Positions 16,474 through 25,003 of a DNA stretch of 64,000 nucleotides are shown in pieces. The stretch lies in the NCBI RefSeq assembly GCF_000425625.1, contig NZ_AUDU01000016.1, positions 124,001 through 188,000 on the forward strand, written 5' to 3'. This DNA comes from Stutzerimonas azotifigens DSM 17556. Its GTDB lineage: Bacteria > Pseudomonadota > Gammaproteobacteria > Pseudomonadales > Pseudomonadaceae. How positions within the stretch are numbered: the stretch's first letter is position 1; every line of letters starts with the position of its first letter. A model generated the notes under the pieces. The model searched no databases, was not told the DNA's origin, and was given only the letters and a program-made list of their open reading frames with translations. A program made the position numbers and the translations under genes.

Positions 16474-18099
16474 TCAGAGCTGGAAGCGGCCGACCAGCGT
16501 GTTCAGGTTCACCGCCAGCCTCGACAGGTCCTGGCTGGCCGCGCTGGTCTGGTTGGCGCCCGTCGAGGTCTGCACGGCCAGGTCGCGGATGTTCACCAGG
16601 TTGCGGTCGACCTCGCGGGCCACCTGCGCCTGCTCCTCGGACGCACTGGCGATGACCAGGTTGCGTTCGCTGATCTGGCTGATCGCCGCGGTGATTTCCT
16701 TCAGCGCCTCGCCTGCCGCCTCCGCCAGCCTGAGCGTGGCGGCAGCGCGTTCGGTGCTGGCCTGCATGGACGTCATCGCCTGCTCGGTGCCCTGCTGGAT
16801 GCCACCGATCATCTGCTCGATCTCGTGTGTCGACTGCTGGGTGCGGTGCGCCAGCGCGCGCACCTCGTCGGCCACCACCGCGAAGCCGCGCCCGGCATCG
16901 CCGGCGCGCGCCGCCTCGATGGCCGCGTTGAGCGCCAGCAGGTTGGTCTGCTCGGCGATCGAACGGATCACGTCGAGCACCTTGCTGATCTCGTGGACCT
17001 TCTCCGCCAGGCTGCGGACCTGATCGGAAGTGCCGCGCACGTCGCCGGCCAGGGTAGTGATGGATTCGACCGTGTGGTCGACCTGCTCCTGCCCGCGCCG
17101 CGCGGTGCGATCGGACGCCTGCGAAGCCTCGGCGGTGCTGACGGCGTTGCGCGCCACCTCGTCCACCGCGGTGGTCATTTCGTTGACCGCCGTGGCGGCC
17201 TGTTCGAGCTCGTCGTTCTGCTGGACCAGCCCGCGCGCCGAATCCTCGGTCACCACGTTCAGCTCTTCCGAGGCCGAGGCCAGCTGGTCGGAGGACTGGG
17301 CGATGCTCTCGATGGTCTCCCGCAGCTGGCTCTGCATGCCGCGCAGGGCGTGGAGCAGCTGCGCAGGCTCGTCGGCGCCCACCACCGAGACGGGTTTGCT
17401 CAGGTCGCCGGAGGCGATCGTCTGCGCCACGCCGACCGCCTGCCGCAGCGGCTGGACGATGCTGCGGGTCAGCAGAACCGCCAGGGCGACGGTCAGGGCG
17501 GCGGCCAGCAGCATGACGGCCCATACCACCCTGACCGAGTGGTCGTAGTTCGCCGTGGCGGCCGCGCCGGATGCCCGCGCCTGCTCCCGGTTCGCCTTGA
17601 CCAGTGCGCCCAGCAGCTTGGCCAGGGTATCGGAGGAATCCTTGTATTCGCCCTTCAGCAACTGCTGCATCTCCCCGACCCGATCCTGCTCGGAGAGGCG
17701 AAGCAGCCTGTCGTTGATCTCGTAGTAATGCGACAGCTGCCGGTCGAAGCGCTCGAACGCCTCCCGTTCTTCCGGGCTGGAGATCAGCGCCTGGTAGGCG
17801 TCCTTCTCACCCTGCAGGATGCCGGCCAGCTCGGCGCCGCGGGCGACCGTGACCTGCAGGTCCTGGGGATCGCGGTCGACCAGCAGGCGAAAGGAGACGA
17901 TGCGCAGACGCAGCACGTTTTCCTGCATCGAGCCGAGCAGCGCGTAGCTGGGCAGCTTGTTTTCCATCATGTCTTCGGTCGAGGCGCGGATGTTTTCCAT
18001 TCTGGCGAGGGAAAACAGCCCGAGGATGACGACCAACAGCGCGACCGCTGTGAAGAAGACGATCGATCGCGGCGCGATGCCGAATTTTCTCAATAACAT
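16474..18099 (-). CDS. Methyl-accepting chemotaxis protein with four-helix-bundle sensor
   Basis: This is a transmembrane chemoreceptor of 541 residues. Helix 1 lies at about 13-33, a periplasmic helical domain of about 150 residues (4HB-type, with no PAS or Cache features) follows, and helix 2 is at about 190-210. A HAMP region (about 211-265) leads to the cytoplasmic signalling domain, whose hairpin tip contains [18 protein letters not shown]. There is no C-terminal CheR-binding pentapeptide. The ligand cannot be told from sequence. No che genes are near, so it feeds a chemotaxis pathway encoded elsewhere. Confidence 0.94.
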   Translation of the reverse strand: MLLRKFGIAPRSIVFFTAVALLVVILGLFSLARMENIRASTEDMMENKLPSYALLGSMQENVLRLRIVSFRLLVDRDPQDLQVTVARGAELAGILQGEKDAYQALISSPEEREAFERFDRQLSHYYEINDRLLRLSEQDRVGEMQQLLKGEYKDSSDTLAKLLGALVKANREQARASGAAATANYDHSVRVVWAVMLLAAALTVALAVLLTRSIVQPLRQAVGVAQTIASGDLSKPVSVVGADEPAQLLHALRGMQSQLRETIESIAQSSDQLASASEELNVVTEDSARGLVQQNDELEQAATAVNEMTTAVDEVARNAVSTAEASQASDRTARRGQEQVDHTVESITTLAGDVRGTSDQVRSLAEKVHEISKVLDVIRSIAEQTNLLALNAAIEAARAGDAGRGFAVVADEVRALAHRTQQSTHEIEQMIGGIQQGTEQAMTSMQASTERAAATLRLAEAAGEALKEITAAISQISERNLVIASASEEQAQVAREVDRNLVNIRDLAVQTSTGANQTSAASQDLSRLAVNLNTLVGRFQL

Positions 18100-18822
18100 A
18101 GCGAGGGTTCCTGACAGTTTTTGTATTTATCGCCTCAGCGCTGATTGTTGAGCTACCGCTCTAAACGACACCTTCTGTATCGGCATTTCGAGAGCGGCGC
18201 TTGAGCGTTCCACTGCAAAAATACCCTTGTGCGGGGCGCGGAAATTGGCGGACCGCTCTAGCATGCGGGATGGCGTGGAGCGACCGATTGCCGCGGGCCT
18301 GGGGGCAAGTGGCTTGGCGGCCAGGATGCCGAGTCGTTGCCCCACGAACGGAGCCGGAGACCTGTGGGAGCGGACTTGACCGCGAACGATCCGGCACCGC
18401 GTTTGGTGTTCGCTCGCCGCGCTTTCCTGGGCCCAGTCTTGGGTTCGGCGCACACAAGTCTGTAGGAGCGGCAACCCGCCCCTCATCCGGCCCTGCGGGC
18501 CACCTTCTCCCAAGGGGAGAAGGGAAAGGCCGGCGCCGCCGCCCGGGCCTTGGTCAAACACCTCTAGGAGCAGGCTCTGCCTGCGACCGGGGTCCGCAGG
18601 ATATCTGCGGAGCGACACCAGACCATCCCCCTGAGGGCTGGGGTGAGGGCACCGCGTGAGAAGGAAAGGCCGGCGCCGCCTGAGGCCCGGGCGAACACCT
18701 GTAGGAGCAGGCTCTGCCTGCGACCAGGGCCCGGGCGAAGGGCGCGATCAAGACCGCACAGAATGCCTCCGGCATAGCATGCCCCCCACCCGCCACGTGG
18801 CACGGCAAGCGAGACTCCCGCC
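18100..18822. repeat. Gene-free region with REP-like repeats
   Basis: These 723 bases lie between the chemoreceptor and the CinA-like gene. The first 150 bases upstream of the receptor are less GC-rich and probably hold its promoter. From about 18360 onward there are a GTGGGAGCGGACTTGACCGC element, a CCCTCATCCGGCCCTGCGGG/GGAGAAGGG double hairpin at 18480-18524, and GAGCAGGCTCTGCCTGC elements at about 18563-18588 and 18700-18725. The segment GAAAGGCCGGCGCCGCC occurs twice (about 18524 and 18664), so part of the cluster is a duplication. No credible gene was found. Confidence 0.8.
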
Positions 18823-19314
18823 CTAGCGCAATTTCTCCAGCAATTCCGCATACCGCTCCGGTATACGCTCCAACCCGTACCGCGCGGCCTGTTTGCGAAT
18901 CTCCACCCGGTCGCCCTCGAATCGCGCCGTTTCGCTGATCACCGCCCGCCGCTCGCCCTGCATCAGTGCATAGGCGTAGCACTGGGTGCCGCCGGCGTCC
19001 TCTTCCGAGTCGTCGGCGACGCCGGTGTTGGCCACGGTGATGCTGGCCGCGCTGGCGGCGAGCGCGCCGAGGGCCATTTCCGTGGCGACCTCCTCGCTGG
19101 TCAGGCCATATCGGTCGATGGTCTCGAAACGCACGCCCAGCAGCCTGTGCTTGGCCTCGGGCGAGTAGACGACGAAGCCGCAGTCGAGCACCTGGCCGCA
19201 GCCCGGGATGTCACCGAGCAGCGAAGCCATCAGGCCGCAGGTGCAGGATTCGGCGGTGCTCAGCTTGAGTTCGCGCTTGTCCAGGAAGGCGATGAGATCG
19301 GCGAGGTTTTGCAT
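18823..19314 (-). CDS. CinA C-terminal domain protein (PncC-type nicotinamide-nucleotide amidase)
   Basis: The 163-residue product is a stand-alone CinA C-terminal domain, the size of PncC, which deamidates NMN to NaMN in pyridine-nucleotide recycling. It has the family's STAESCTCGL segment (catalytic Ser about 23), the CGFVVYSPEAKHRLLGV segment, TSEEVATEMALGAL and SITVANTGVAD. The usual AESCTGG is AESCTCG here, a Gly-to-Cys change beside the active site. Pseudomonads normally have another CinA/PncC next to recA, so this may be a divergent paralogue. The last part (EVEIRKQAARYGLERIPE-like) also departs from the family. No good ribosome site precedes the ATG. Confidence 0.8.
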   Translation of the reverse strand: MQNLADLIAFLDKRELKLSTAESCTCGLMASLLGDIPGCGQVLDCGFVVYSPEAKHRLLGVRFETIDRYGLTSEEVATEMALGALAASAASITVANTGVADDSEEDAGGTQCYAYALMQGERRAVISETARFEGDRVEIRKQAARYGLERIPERYAELLEKLR

Positions 19315-19420
19315 CGTTTTTGCACACTCGAAAAGGGGCGGAATCGGGCTGGTCCCGTATGGGTTCCGAGCCGCCCGGCAAGGGCCGAGTTCCAGGGCGA
19401 TAAATTCCGTCCGACGGCCC

Positions 19421-19448
19421 GAACTAAATCAGGGGGTCCGGGTCTGGT
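19421..19448 (+). promoter_or_regulatory. Candidate AlgU (sigma-22) promoter of the glgA operon
   Basis: GAACTA (19421-19426), a 16-base spacer and TCTGGT (19443-19448) match 5 of 6 and 4 of 5 bases of the recalled AlgU consensus GAACTT-N16/17-TCTGA. The predicted start of transcription would leave a leader of about 150 bases before glgA. Confidence 0.5.
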
Positions 19449-19605
19449 TCAGGGTAGGGCCATTGCAGCTCCTGGCCGCGTCCGCGGCAACTACCTAAAC
19501 CAAGCCTTGCTGTGCTCATGGTGCGTCGCTCCCCTGGGGCTGACGCGTGTGGAATTGCGTTCGTAGTCGGCATCGGCTTGGAAGCCGGTCGCTATGGAGA
19601 ATCTG

Positions 19606-21156
19606 ATGAGTGAAGCAGCTGTGACCGCCCAGAACATCCGGCCGATCAAACCCTCGTTCCGGATAGCGTCCCCTACCCGCCCCCTGTTGCAGATCCGCAG
19701 CGGCCAGGGCAGCAAGAAGAAAATCCTGTTCGTCACCTCGGAGCTGACCGACCTGGTCAAGACCGGCGGCCTCGGCGACGTGTCCGCCGCCCTGCCCCGC
19801 GCGCTCGGCGACCTGCACGACGTCCGCGTGCTGATCCCCGGCTATCGCCAGGTCATCGACAGCGGCCATCCGATCCGGGTAGTCGGCCGGCTCGAAGGCC
19901 ATGCGGACCTGCCGCCCTGCCGCATCGGCCGGATGGACATGCCCGACGGGCTGATCATCTACGCCCTGCTCTGCCCCGAGCTCTACGACCGGCCCGGCAA
20001 TCCCTACGGCGACGAGCACGGCCACGACTGGCCGGACAACCCCATCCGCTTCGCCCGCCTGGGCCTGGCCGCCGCCGAGCTCGCCGCCGGCAACGCCTGC
20101 ATCCGCTGGGTGCCGGACCTGGTGCACGCGCACGACTGGCAGGCGGGCCTGGCGCCGGCCTACATGCACTGGCGCCGGCTGAAGACGCCGAGCGTGTTCA
20201 CCATCCACAACCTGGCCTACCAGGGCACGCTGGACATGAGCCTGCGCCGCTCGCTGGGCATTCCGCAGGAGGCCTGCCACCACGACCGCATGGAGTTCTA
20301 CGGCAAGCTCTGCATGCTCAAGGCCGGCATCGCCTACGCCAGCCACGTAACCACGGTGAGCGCCACCTACGCCGAAGAGATCACCACGCCCGAGTTCGGC
20401 TGCGGGCTCGAGGGCTTCCTGCGCTGGAAGGCCGACCAGGGGCTGCTGAGCGGCATCCTCAACGGCATCGACGAAAGCTGGGACCCGCAGACCGATGCGC
20501 ACCTGCCGCACAAGTTCGCCCCGATGCAGTGGGCCGGCAAGGCCGCCAATGCCGCGCTGGTGCGCGAGCGCTTCGGCCTGCCGCACAGCGAAGGCGCGCT
20601 GTTCGCGGTGGTCTCGCGGCTGGCCCACCAGAAGGGCCTTGACCTCACCGTGGGCGCCGCCAGCAGCATCGTCGAGGCCGGCGGTCAGCTGGCGATCCTC
20701 GGCTGCGGCGAATCGCACATCGAGGCGGAACTCCGCGCGCTGGCCGAGCGTCATCCGCAGCAGATCGCCGTGCACATCGGCTTCAACGAACCGGACGCGC
20801 GGCTGCTGTTCGCCGGCAGCGACTTCCTGCTGATGCCGTCGCGCTACGAGCCTTGCGGGCTCAGCCAGATGTACGCGCAGCGCTTCGGCTCGCTGCCGGT
20901 CGCCCGGCGCACCGGCGGGCTGGCCGATTCGATCGAGGATGGCGTCACCGGCTTCCTGTTCGACGCGCCCGAGGTGCAGGCCTACCGCCATGCGGTCGAG
21001 CGGGCGCTGGCCGTGCATCGTTTCCCGCAGCTGCTCAACGCCATGCGCTGCCGGGCGATGGGGGCTGGCTTCTTCTGGCGCCAGGCCATCGACCCCTACG
21101 ACCGGCTGTACAAACGACTGCTGGGCGAGCAATGCGAGGTCGCTCTCCCGAGGTGA
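19606..21156 (+). CDS. glgA: Glycogen/starch synthase
   Basis: GlgA is a GT5 glucosyltransferase that adds glucose from a nucleotide sugar (ADP-glucose in the family) to the end of an alpha-1,4-glucan. The start at 19606 has GGAG about 7 bases upstream and is preferred to the ATG at 19594. This gives 516 residues, including an N-terminal extension of about 37 residues before the first beta strand. The family motif KTGGLGDVSAALP starts at K52. The PSRYEPCGLSQMYAQRFGSLPVARRTGGL segment near the C-terminus is the nucleotide-sugar site. It is the first gene of the glgA-treZ-malQ-treY-DUF2934-glgX operon. No glgC is in the window. Confidence 0.95.
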   Translation: MSEAAVTAQNIRPIKPSFRIASPTRPLLQIRSGQGSKKKILFVTSELTDLVKTGGLGDVSAALPRALGDLHDVRVLIPGYRQVIDSGHPIRVVGRLEGHADLPPCRIGRMDMPDGLIIYALLCPELYDRPGNPYGDEHGHDWPDNPIRFARLGLAAAELAAGNACIRWVPDLVHAHDWQAGLAPAYMHWRRLKTPSVFTIHNLAYQGTLDMSLRRSLGIPQEACHHDRMEFYGKLCMLKAGIAYASHVTTVSATYAEEITTPEFGCGLEGFLRWKADQGLLSGILNGIDESWDPQTDAHLPHKFAPMQWAGKAANAALVRERFGLPHSEGALFAVVSRLAHQKGLDLTVGAASSIVEAGGQLAILGCGESHIEAELRALAERHPQQIAVHIGFNEPDARLLFAGSDFLLMPSRYEPCGLSQMYAQRFGSLPVARRTGGLADSIEDGVTGFLFDAPEVQAYRHAVERALAVHRFPQLLNAMRCRAMGAGFFWRQAIDPYDRLYKRLLGEQCEVALPR

Positions 21157-21164
21157 GGTAAACA

Positions 21165-22934
21165 ATGCAGATGCAGCGTCTCAGGACCGCAGCTCGACAC
21201 GGACCGTTGCTTCTCGATCAGACCAACACCCGGTTCAGGCTCTGGGCCCCCGACGCGCAACGCGTGGATCTGCGCCTCGAAGAGGGCCCGACCCTTGCCA
21301 TGCAGGCCGGCGAAGACGGCTGGTACAGCGTCGACGCCGCCTGCGGGCCAGGCACCCGCTACCGCTTTCGCATCGACGACGAACTGGACGTGCCCGATCC
21401 GGCATCCCGGGCACAGGCCGAGGACGTGCACTCGGCCAGCCTGGTGGTCGACCCCGGGGCCTACCGCTGGCAGCACCCCGACTGGAGGGGCCGGCCCTGG
21501 CACGAAACGGTGCTGTACGAACTGCACGTCGGCCTGCTCGGCGGCTACAAGGGCGTGGCGGCGCGGCTGCCGGCGCTCGCCGAGCTCGGCGTGACGGCCA
21601 TCGAGCTGATGCCGCTGGCCGAGTTTCCTGGCGAGCGCAACTGGGGCTATGACGGCGTGCTGCCCTACGCGCCCGAGGCCGCCTACGGCTCGCCCGACGA
21701 GCTCAAGCAACTGATCGACACCGCCCACGACCTCGGCCTGATGGTCTTCATCGACGTGGTCTACAACCACTTCGGTCCCGACGGCAATTACCTCGGCCGC
21801 TACGCCAAACACTTCTTCCGCCACGACCAGCAGACGCCCTGGGGCGATGCCATCGACTTCCGCCGCCGCGAAGTGCGCGACTACTTCATCGACAACGCGC
21901 TGATGTGGCTGCTGGAGTACCGCTTCGACGGGCTGCGGATGGACGCCGTGCACGCGATTCCCGACCGCACCTTCCTCACCGAACTGGCCGAGCGCGTGCA
22001 CCAGGAAGTCGAACCCGGCCGCCACGTGCACCTGGTGCTGGAGAACGAGGACAACCGCGCCAGCCTGCTGACCCAGGGCTTCACCGCGCAGTGGAACGAC
22101 GACGGCCACAACGTGCTGCACGTGCTGCTGACCGACGAGAGCCAGGGCTACTACGGCGACTACCACAAGGCGTCCACCGACAAGCTGGTGCGCTTCCTCG
22201 GCGAAGGCTTCATCTACCAGGGCCACCAGACCCGGCGTGGGCATGCGCGCGGCGAGCCCAGCGCGCACCTGCCGACCACCGCCTTCGTGCTGTTCCTGCA
22301 GAACCACGACCAGACCGGCAACCGCGCCTTCGGCGATCGCCTGGTCACCCTCGCCGATCCCGACGCACTGCGTGCGGCGACCGCCGTGCTGCTGCTCGGC
22401 CCGATGATCCCGCTGCTGTTCATGGGCGAGGAATGGGGCGCGCGCCAGCCGTTCCTGTTCTTTACCAGCCACCATGGCGAACTGGCCGATGCGGTGCGCG
22501 AAGGCCGCCGCAGCGAATTCGCCGAGTTCGCCGAATTCGCCGACGAGCAGATGCGCGAGCGCATTCCCGATCCCAACGCGCTGACCACCTTCGAGGACTC
22601 GCGCCCGGACTTTACCAGCGCCTCCGAACCCGGCCACGGCGAGTGGCTGGCGCTCTACCGCGAGCTGCTCGACCTGCGCCGAGAACGGATCGTGCCGCGC
22701 CTGCAGGGCACGCGTTTCGCCGGCGCACAGGCGCTCGGCGAAGGCGCCGCACAGGCGCGCTGGACGCTCGGCGACGGTAGCACCCTGCACCTGGCGCTCA
22801 ACCTCGGGCGCGACGCGGTCAAGGTCCGGCTGCCAGACGCCGAGCCGCTGCATGCCAGCCGTCCGACGGATGCGCTGGCCGCCGGCGCACTGCCGCCGGG
22901 CACCGCGGTGTTCCACCTGGAGGGCGCGCGATGA
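21165..22934 (+). CDS. treZ: Malto-oligosyltrehalose trehalohydrolase
   Basis: TreZ releases trehalose from the maltooligosyl-trehalose made by TreY. The 589-residue GH13 enzyme has an N-terminal beta-sandwich (about 1-105) and then the catalytic barrel, with nucleophile D260 in RFDGLRMDAVH, acid/base E293 in LVLENEDN and the transition-state Asp in LQNHDQTGNRA (about 380). A C-terminal beta domain follows. The gene begins 8 bases after glgA, with GAGG sites upstream, and overlaps malQ by 4 bases (ATGA). Confidence 0.96.
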   Translation: MQMQRLRTAARHGPLLLDQTNTRFRLWAPDAQRVDLRLEEGPTLAMQAGEDGWYSVDAACGPGTRYRFRIDDELDVPDPASRAQAEDVHSASLVVDPGAYRWQHPDWRGRPWHETVLYELHVGLLGGYKGVAARLPALAELGVTAIELMPLAEFPGERNWGYDGVLPYAPEAAYGSPDELKQLIDTAHDLGLMVFIDVVYNHFGPDGNYLGRYAKHFFRHDQQTPWGDAIDFRRREVRDYFIDNALMWLLEYRFDGLRMDAVHAIPDRTFLTELAERVHQEVEPGRHVHLVLENEDNRASLLTQGFTAQWNDDGHNVLHVLLTDESQGYYGDYHKASTDKLVRFLGEGFIYQGHQTRRGHARGEPSAHLPTTAFVLFLQNHDQTGNRAFGDRLVTLADPDALRAATAVLLLGPMIPLLFMGEEWGARQPFLFFTSHHGELADAVREGRRSEFAEFAEFADEQMRERIPDPNALTTFEDSRPDFTSASEPGHGEWLALYRELLDLRRERIVPRLQGTRFAGAQALGEGAAQARWTLGDGSTLHLALNLGRDAVKVRLPDAEPLHASRPTDALAAGALPPGTAVFHLEGAR

Positions 22935-25003
22935 ACGAGCGGCGCCTGCACGAACTGGCCGAGGCGGCGGGCCTGTCGATCGACTGGGTCGATGCTGACA
23001 ACCGCGACCAGCGGGTATCGCCGGAGGTGCTGCGCGGGGTGCTCGCCGAGCTCGGCCTGCGCGCCGACAGCGACGCAGACATCGACGCCAGTCTGGACAA
23101 GCTGCGCTCCACCAGCGGCGGCGCCAACCTGCCGCCGCTGCTCACCGTCGACCGGCACCACGCCCTCGACCTGCAGCCCTATTTCAGCCCCGGCGAGCGC
23201 TGGATGCTGACCCTGGAAGACGGCGAGCGGCGCGAAGGCCGGCTCGACGACCAGGCCCGGCTGCAGGGCGTCGACCGCATCGGCTACCACCAGGTGTCCA
23301 TCGGCGACCGCCACTTCGGCCTGGCGGTGGCGCCGGCGCATTGTCCGACCGTGACCGAGATCGCCGGCGAGGCGGCCTGGGGCCTGACCGTCCAGCTCTA
23401 CGGCCTGCGCCGGCCCGGCGACGGCGGCCTCGGCGACACCCAGGCGCTCGAGGCCCTGGCGCGCAATGCCGCGGCGCACGGCGCGCAGGCGCTGGGCATC
23501 AGTCCGGTGCATGCGATGTTCAGCGCACACATCGAGCAGTACAGTCCCTACTCGCCCTCCAGCCGGCTGTTCTACAACGTGCTGCACTGCGCGCCGGGCA
23601 GCATCCTCGGCGAGCGACCGCTGCGCCAGGCCATCGAATCCTGCGGTCTGGGCGAGGAGTTGGCGCGGCTGGAGGGCCTGGAGCTGATCGACTGGCCGGC
23701 GATCGCCCGCTCGCGCCAGCGCCTGCTGCGCGCGCTCTACGACGACTTCAGGACCGGCGGCAACGCCCAGGCGCAGGACTTCGAGAGCTTCCGCGCCGCC
23801 GGCGGCGAGGCGCTGGAGAACCACTGCCGCTTCGAGGCCCTGCACGGGCACATGCTTTCGGCCGAAGGCCATCCGCAGCACTGGCGCCACTGGCCCGAGC
23901 ACTACCGCGACCCGGGCGATCCGGCGGTCAAGCGCTTCGCCGACGAGCATGCCGACGAAGTCAGCTACCACGCCTTCTGCCAGTGGCTGATGGCCCGCGG
24001 CCTGGAGCGCGCGCAGCAGGCGGCGAAGGCCGCCGGCATGCCCATCGGGCTGATCGCCGACCTGGCGGTGGGCGCCGACGGCGGCGGCAGCCAGGCCTGG
24101 AGCCGCCAGGGCGAACTGCTCGCCTCGCTGAGCGTCGGCGCGCCGCCGGACATCATGAACCGCGACGGCCAGAACTGGGGCATCTCCGCGTTCTCGCCCT
24201 GGGGGTTGAAGCAGCACGGCTTCCGCGCCTTCATCGAGATGCTGCGGGCCAACCTGGCGCACGCCGGCGGCATGCGCATCGACCACGTGCTCGGGCTCAA
24301 GCGGCTGTGGGTGATGCCGGCCGGCGCCGACCCGAAGCAGGGCGTGTACCTGAACTTCCCCTTCGACGACATGCTCCGGCTGCTGTGCCTGGAGGCCTGG
24401 AGGCACGGGGCGGTGATCCTCGGCGAGGACCTCGGCACCATCCCGCCCGGCCTGCGCGACGTGCTCGCCGCACGCGGCGTGCTCGGCATGCGGGTGCTGC
24501 TGTTCGAGCAGCACAATGGACATTTCCAGGCCCCGCAGCAGTACTCCGCACAGGCCCTGGCGACCACCACCACGCATGACATCCCGACCATCGCCGGCTG
24601 GTGGCAGGGGCGCGACATCGACTGGCGCATCCGCGTCGGCCAGGTGCGCGAAGAGGACCGGACGCAGCAGTGGCACGCGCGCGAGCACGAACGCGGCGGC
24701 CTGAACCACGCGCTGCGTGCCGATTCCGGCGCTCACGGGCATGAACTGCTGAGTACGGAACAGGCCGTCGACGCCAGCGTCGGCTTTCTCGGCCACACGC
24801 CCGCGCCGCTGGTGCTGCTGCCGGTCGAGGACGCCCTGGGCCTCGAGGAACAGCCGAACATGCCCGGCATCGTCGAGATCCACCCCAACTGGCAACGGCG
24901 CTATCCCGGCGACAGCGCCACCCTCCTTGACGGTCCCGTCGCGGCGCGCCGCCTCGCGCGACTGGCCGAGGCCCGTGGGGCCACTCGGAGCCGCAACCGA
25001 TGA
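22931..25003 (+). CDS. malQ: 4-alpha-glucanotransferase (amylomaltase)
   Basis: MalQ (GH77) disproportionates short maltodextrins, transferring glucan segments between chains and freeing glucose. At 690 residues it is of normal bacterial length. It has nucleophile D451 in MRIDHVLGLKRLW, acid/base Glu in VILGEDLGTIPPGLRD (about 498) and the third Asp in TTTTHDIPTIAGWW. The N-terminal domain (about 1-140) is the extra region typical of long bacterial MalQs. In this operon its likely job is to rework the short chains left by TreY/TreZ and GlgX. It has ATGA overlaps with treZ before it and treY after it. Confidence 0.95.
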   Translation: MNERRLHELAEAAGLSIDWVDADNRDQRVSPEVLRGVLAELGLRADSDADIDASLDKLRSTSGGANLPPLLTVDRHHALDLQPYFSPGERWMLTLEDGERREGRLDDQARLQGVDRIGYHQVSIGDRHFGLAVAPAHCPTVTEIAGEAAWGLTVQLYGLRRPGDGGLGDTQALEALARNAAAHGAQALGISPVHAMFSAHIEQYSPYSPSSRLFYNVLHCAPGSILGERPLRQAIESCGLGEELARLEGLELIDWPAIARSRQRLLRALYDDFRTGGNAQAQDFESFRAAGGEALENHCRFEALHGHMLSAEGHPQHWRHWPEHYRDPGDPAVKRFADEHADEVSYHAFCQWLMARGLERAQQAAKAAGMPIGLIADLAVGADGGGSQAWSRQGELLASLSVGAPPDIMNRDGQNWGISAFSPWGLKQHGFRAFIEMLRANLAHAGGMRIDHVLGLKRLWVMPAGADPKQGVYLNFPFDDMLRLLCLEAWRHGAVILGEDLGTIPPGLRDVLAARGVLGMRVLLFEQHNGHFQAPQQYSAQALATTTTHDIPTIAGWWQGRDIDWRIRVGQVREEDRTQQWHAREHERGGLNHALRADSGAHGHELLSTEQAVDASVGFLGHTPAPLVLLPVEDALGLEEQPNMPGIVEIHPNWQRRYPGDSATLLDGPVAARRLARLAEARGATRSRNR

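Noticed and set aside
16474-18099. Long plus-strand frame opposite the chemoreceptor (572 codons)
   Set aside because: It is an antisense shadow. The minus strand encodes a complete, conserved signalling domain.
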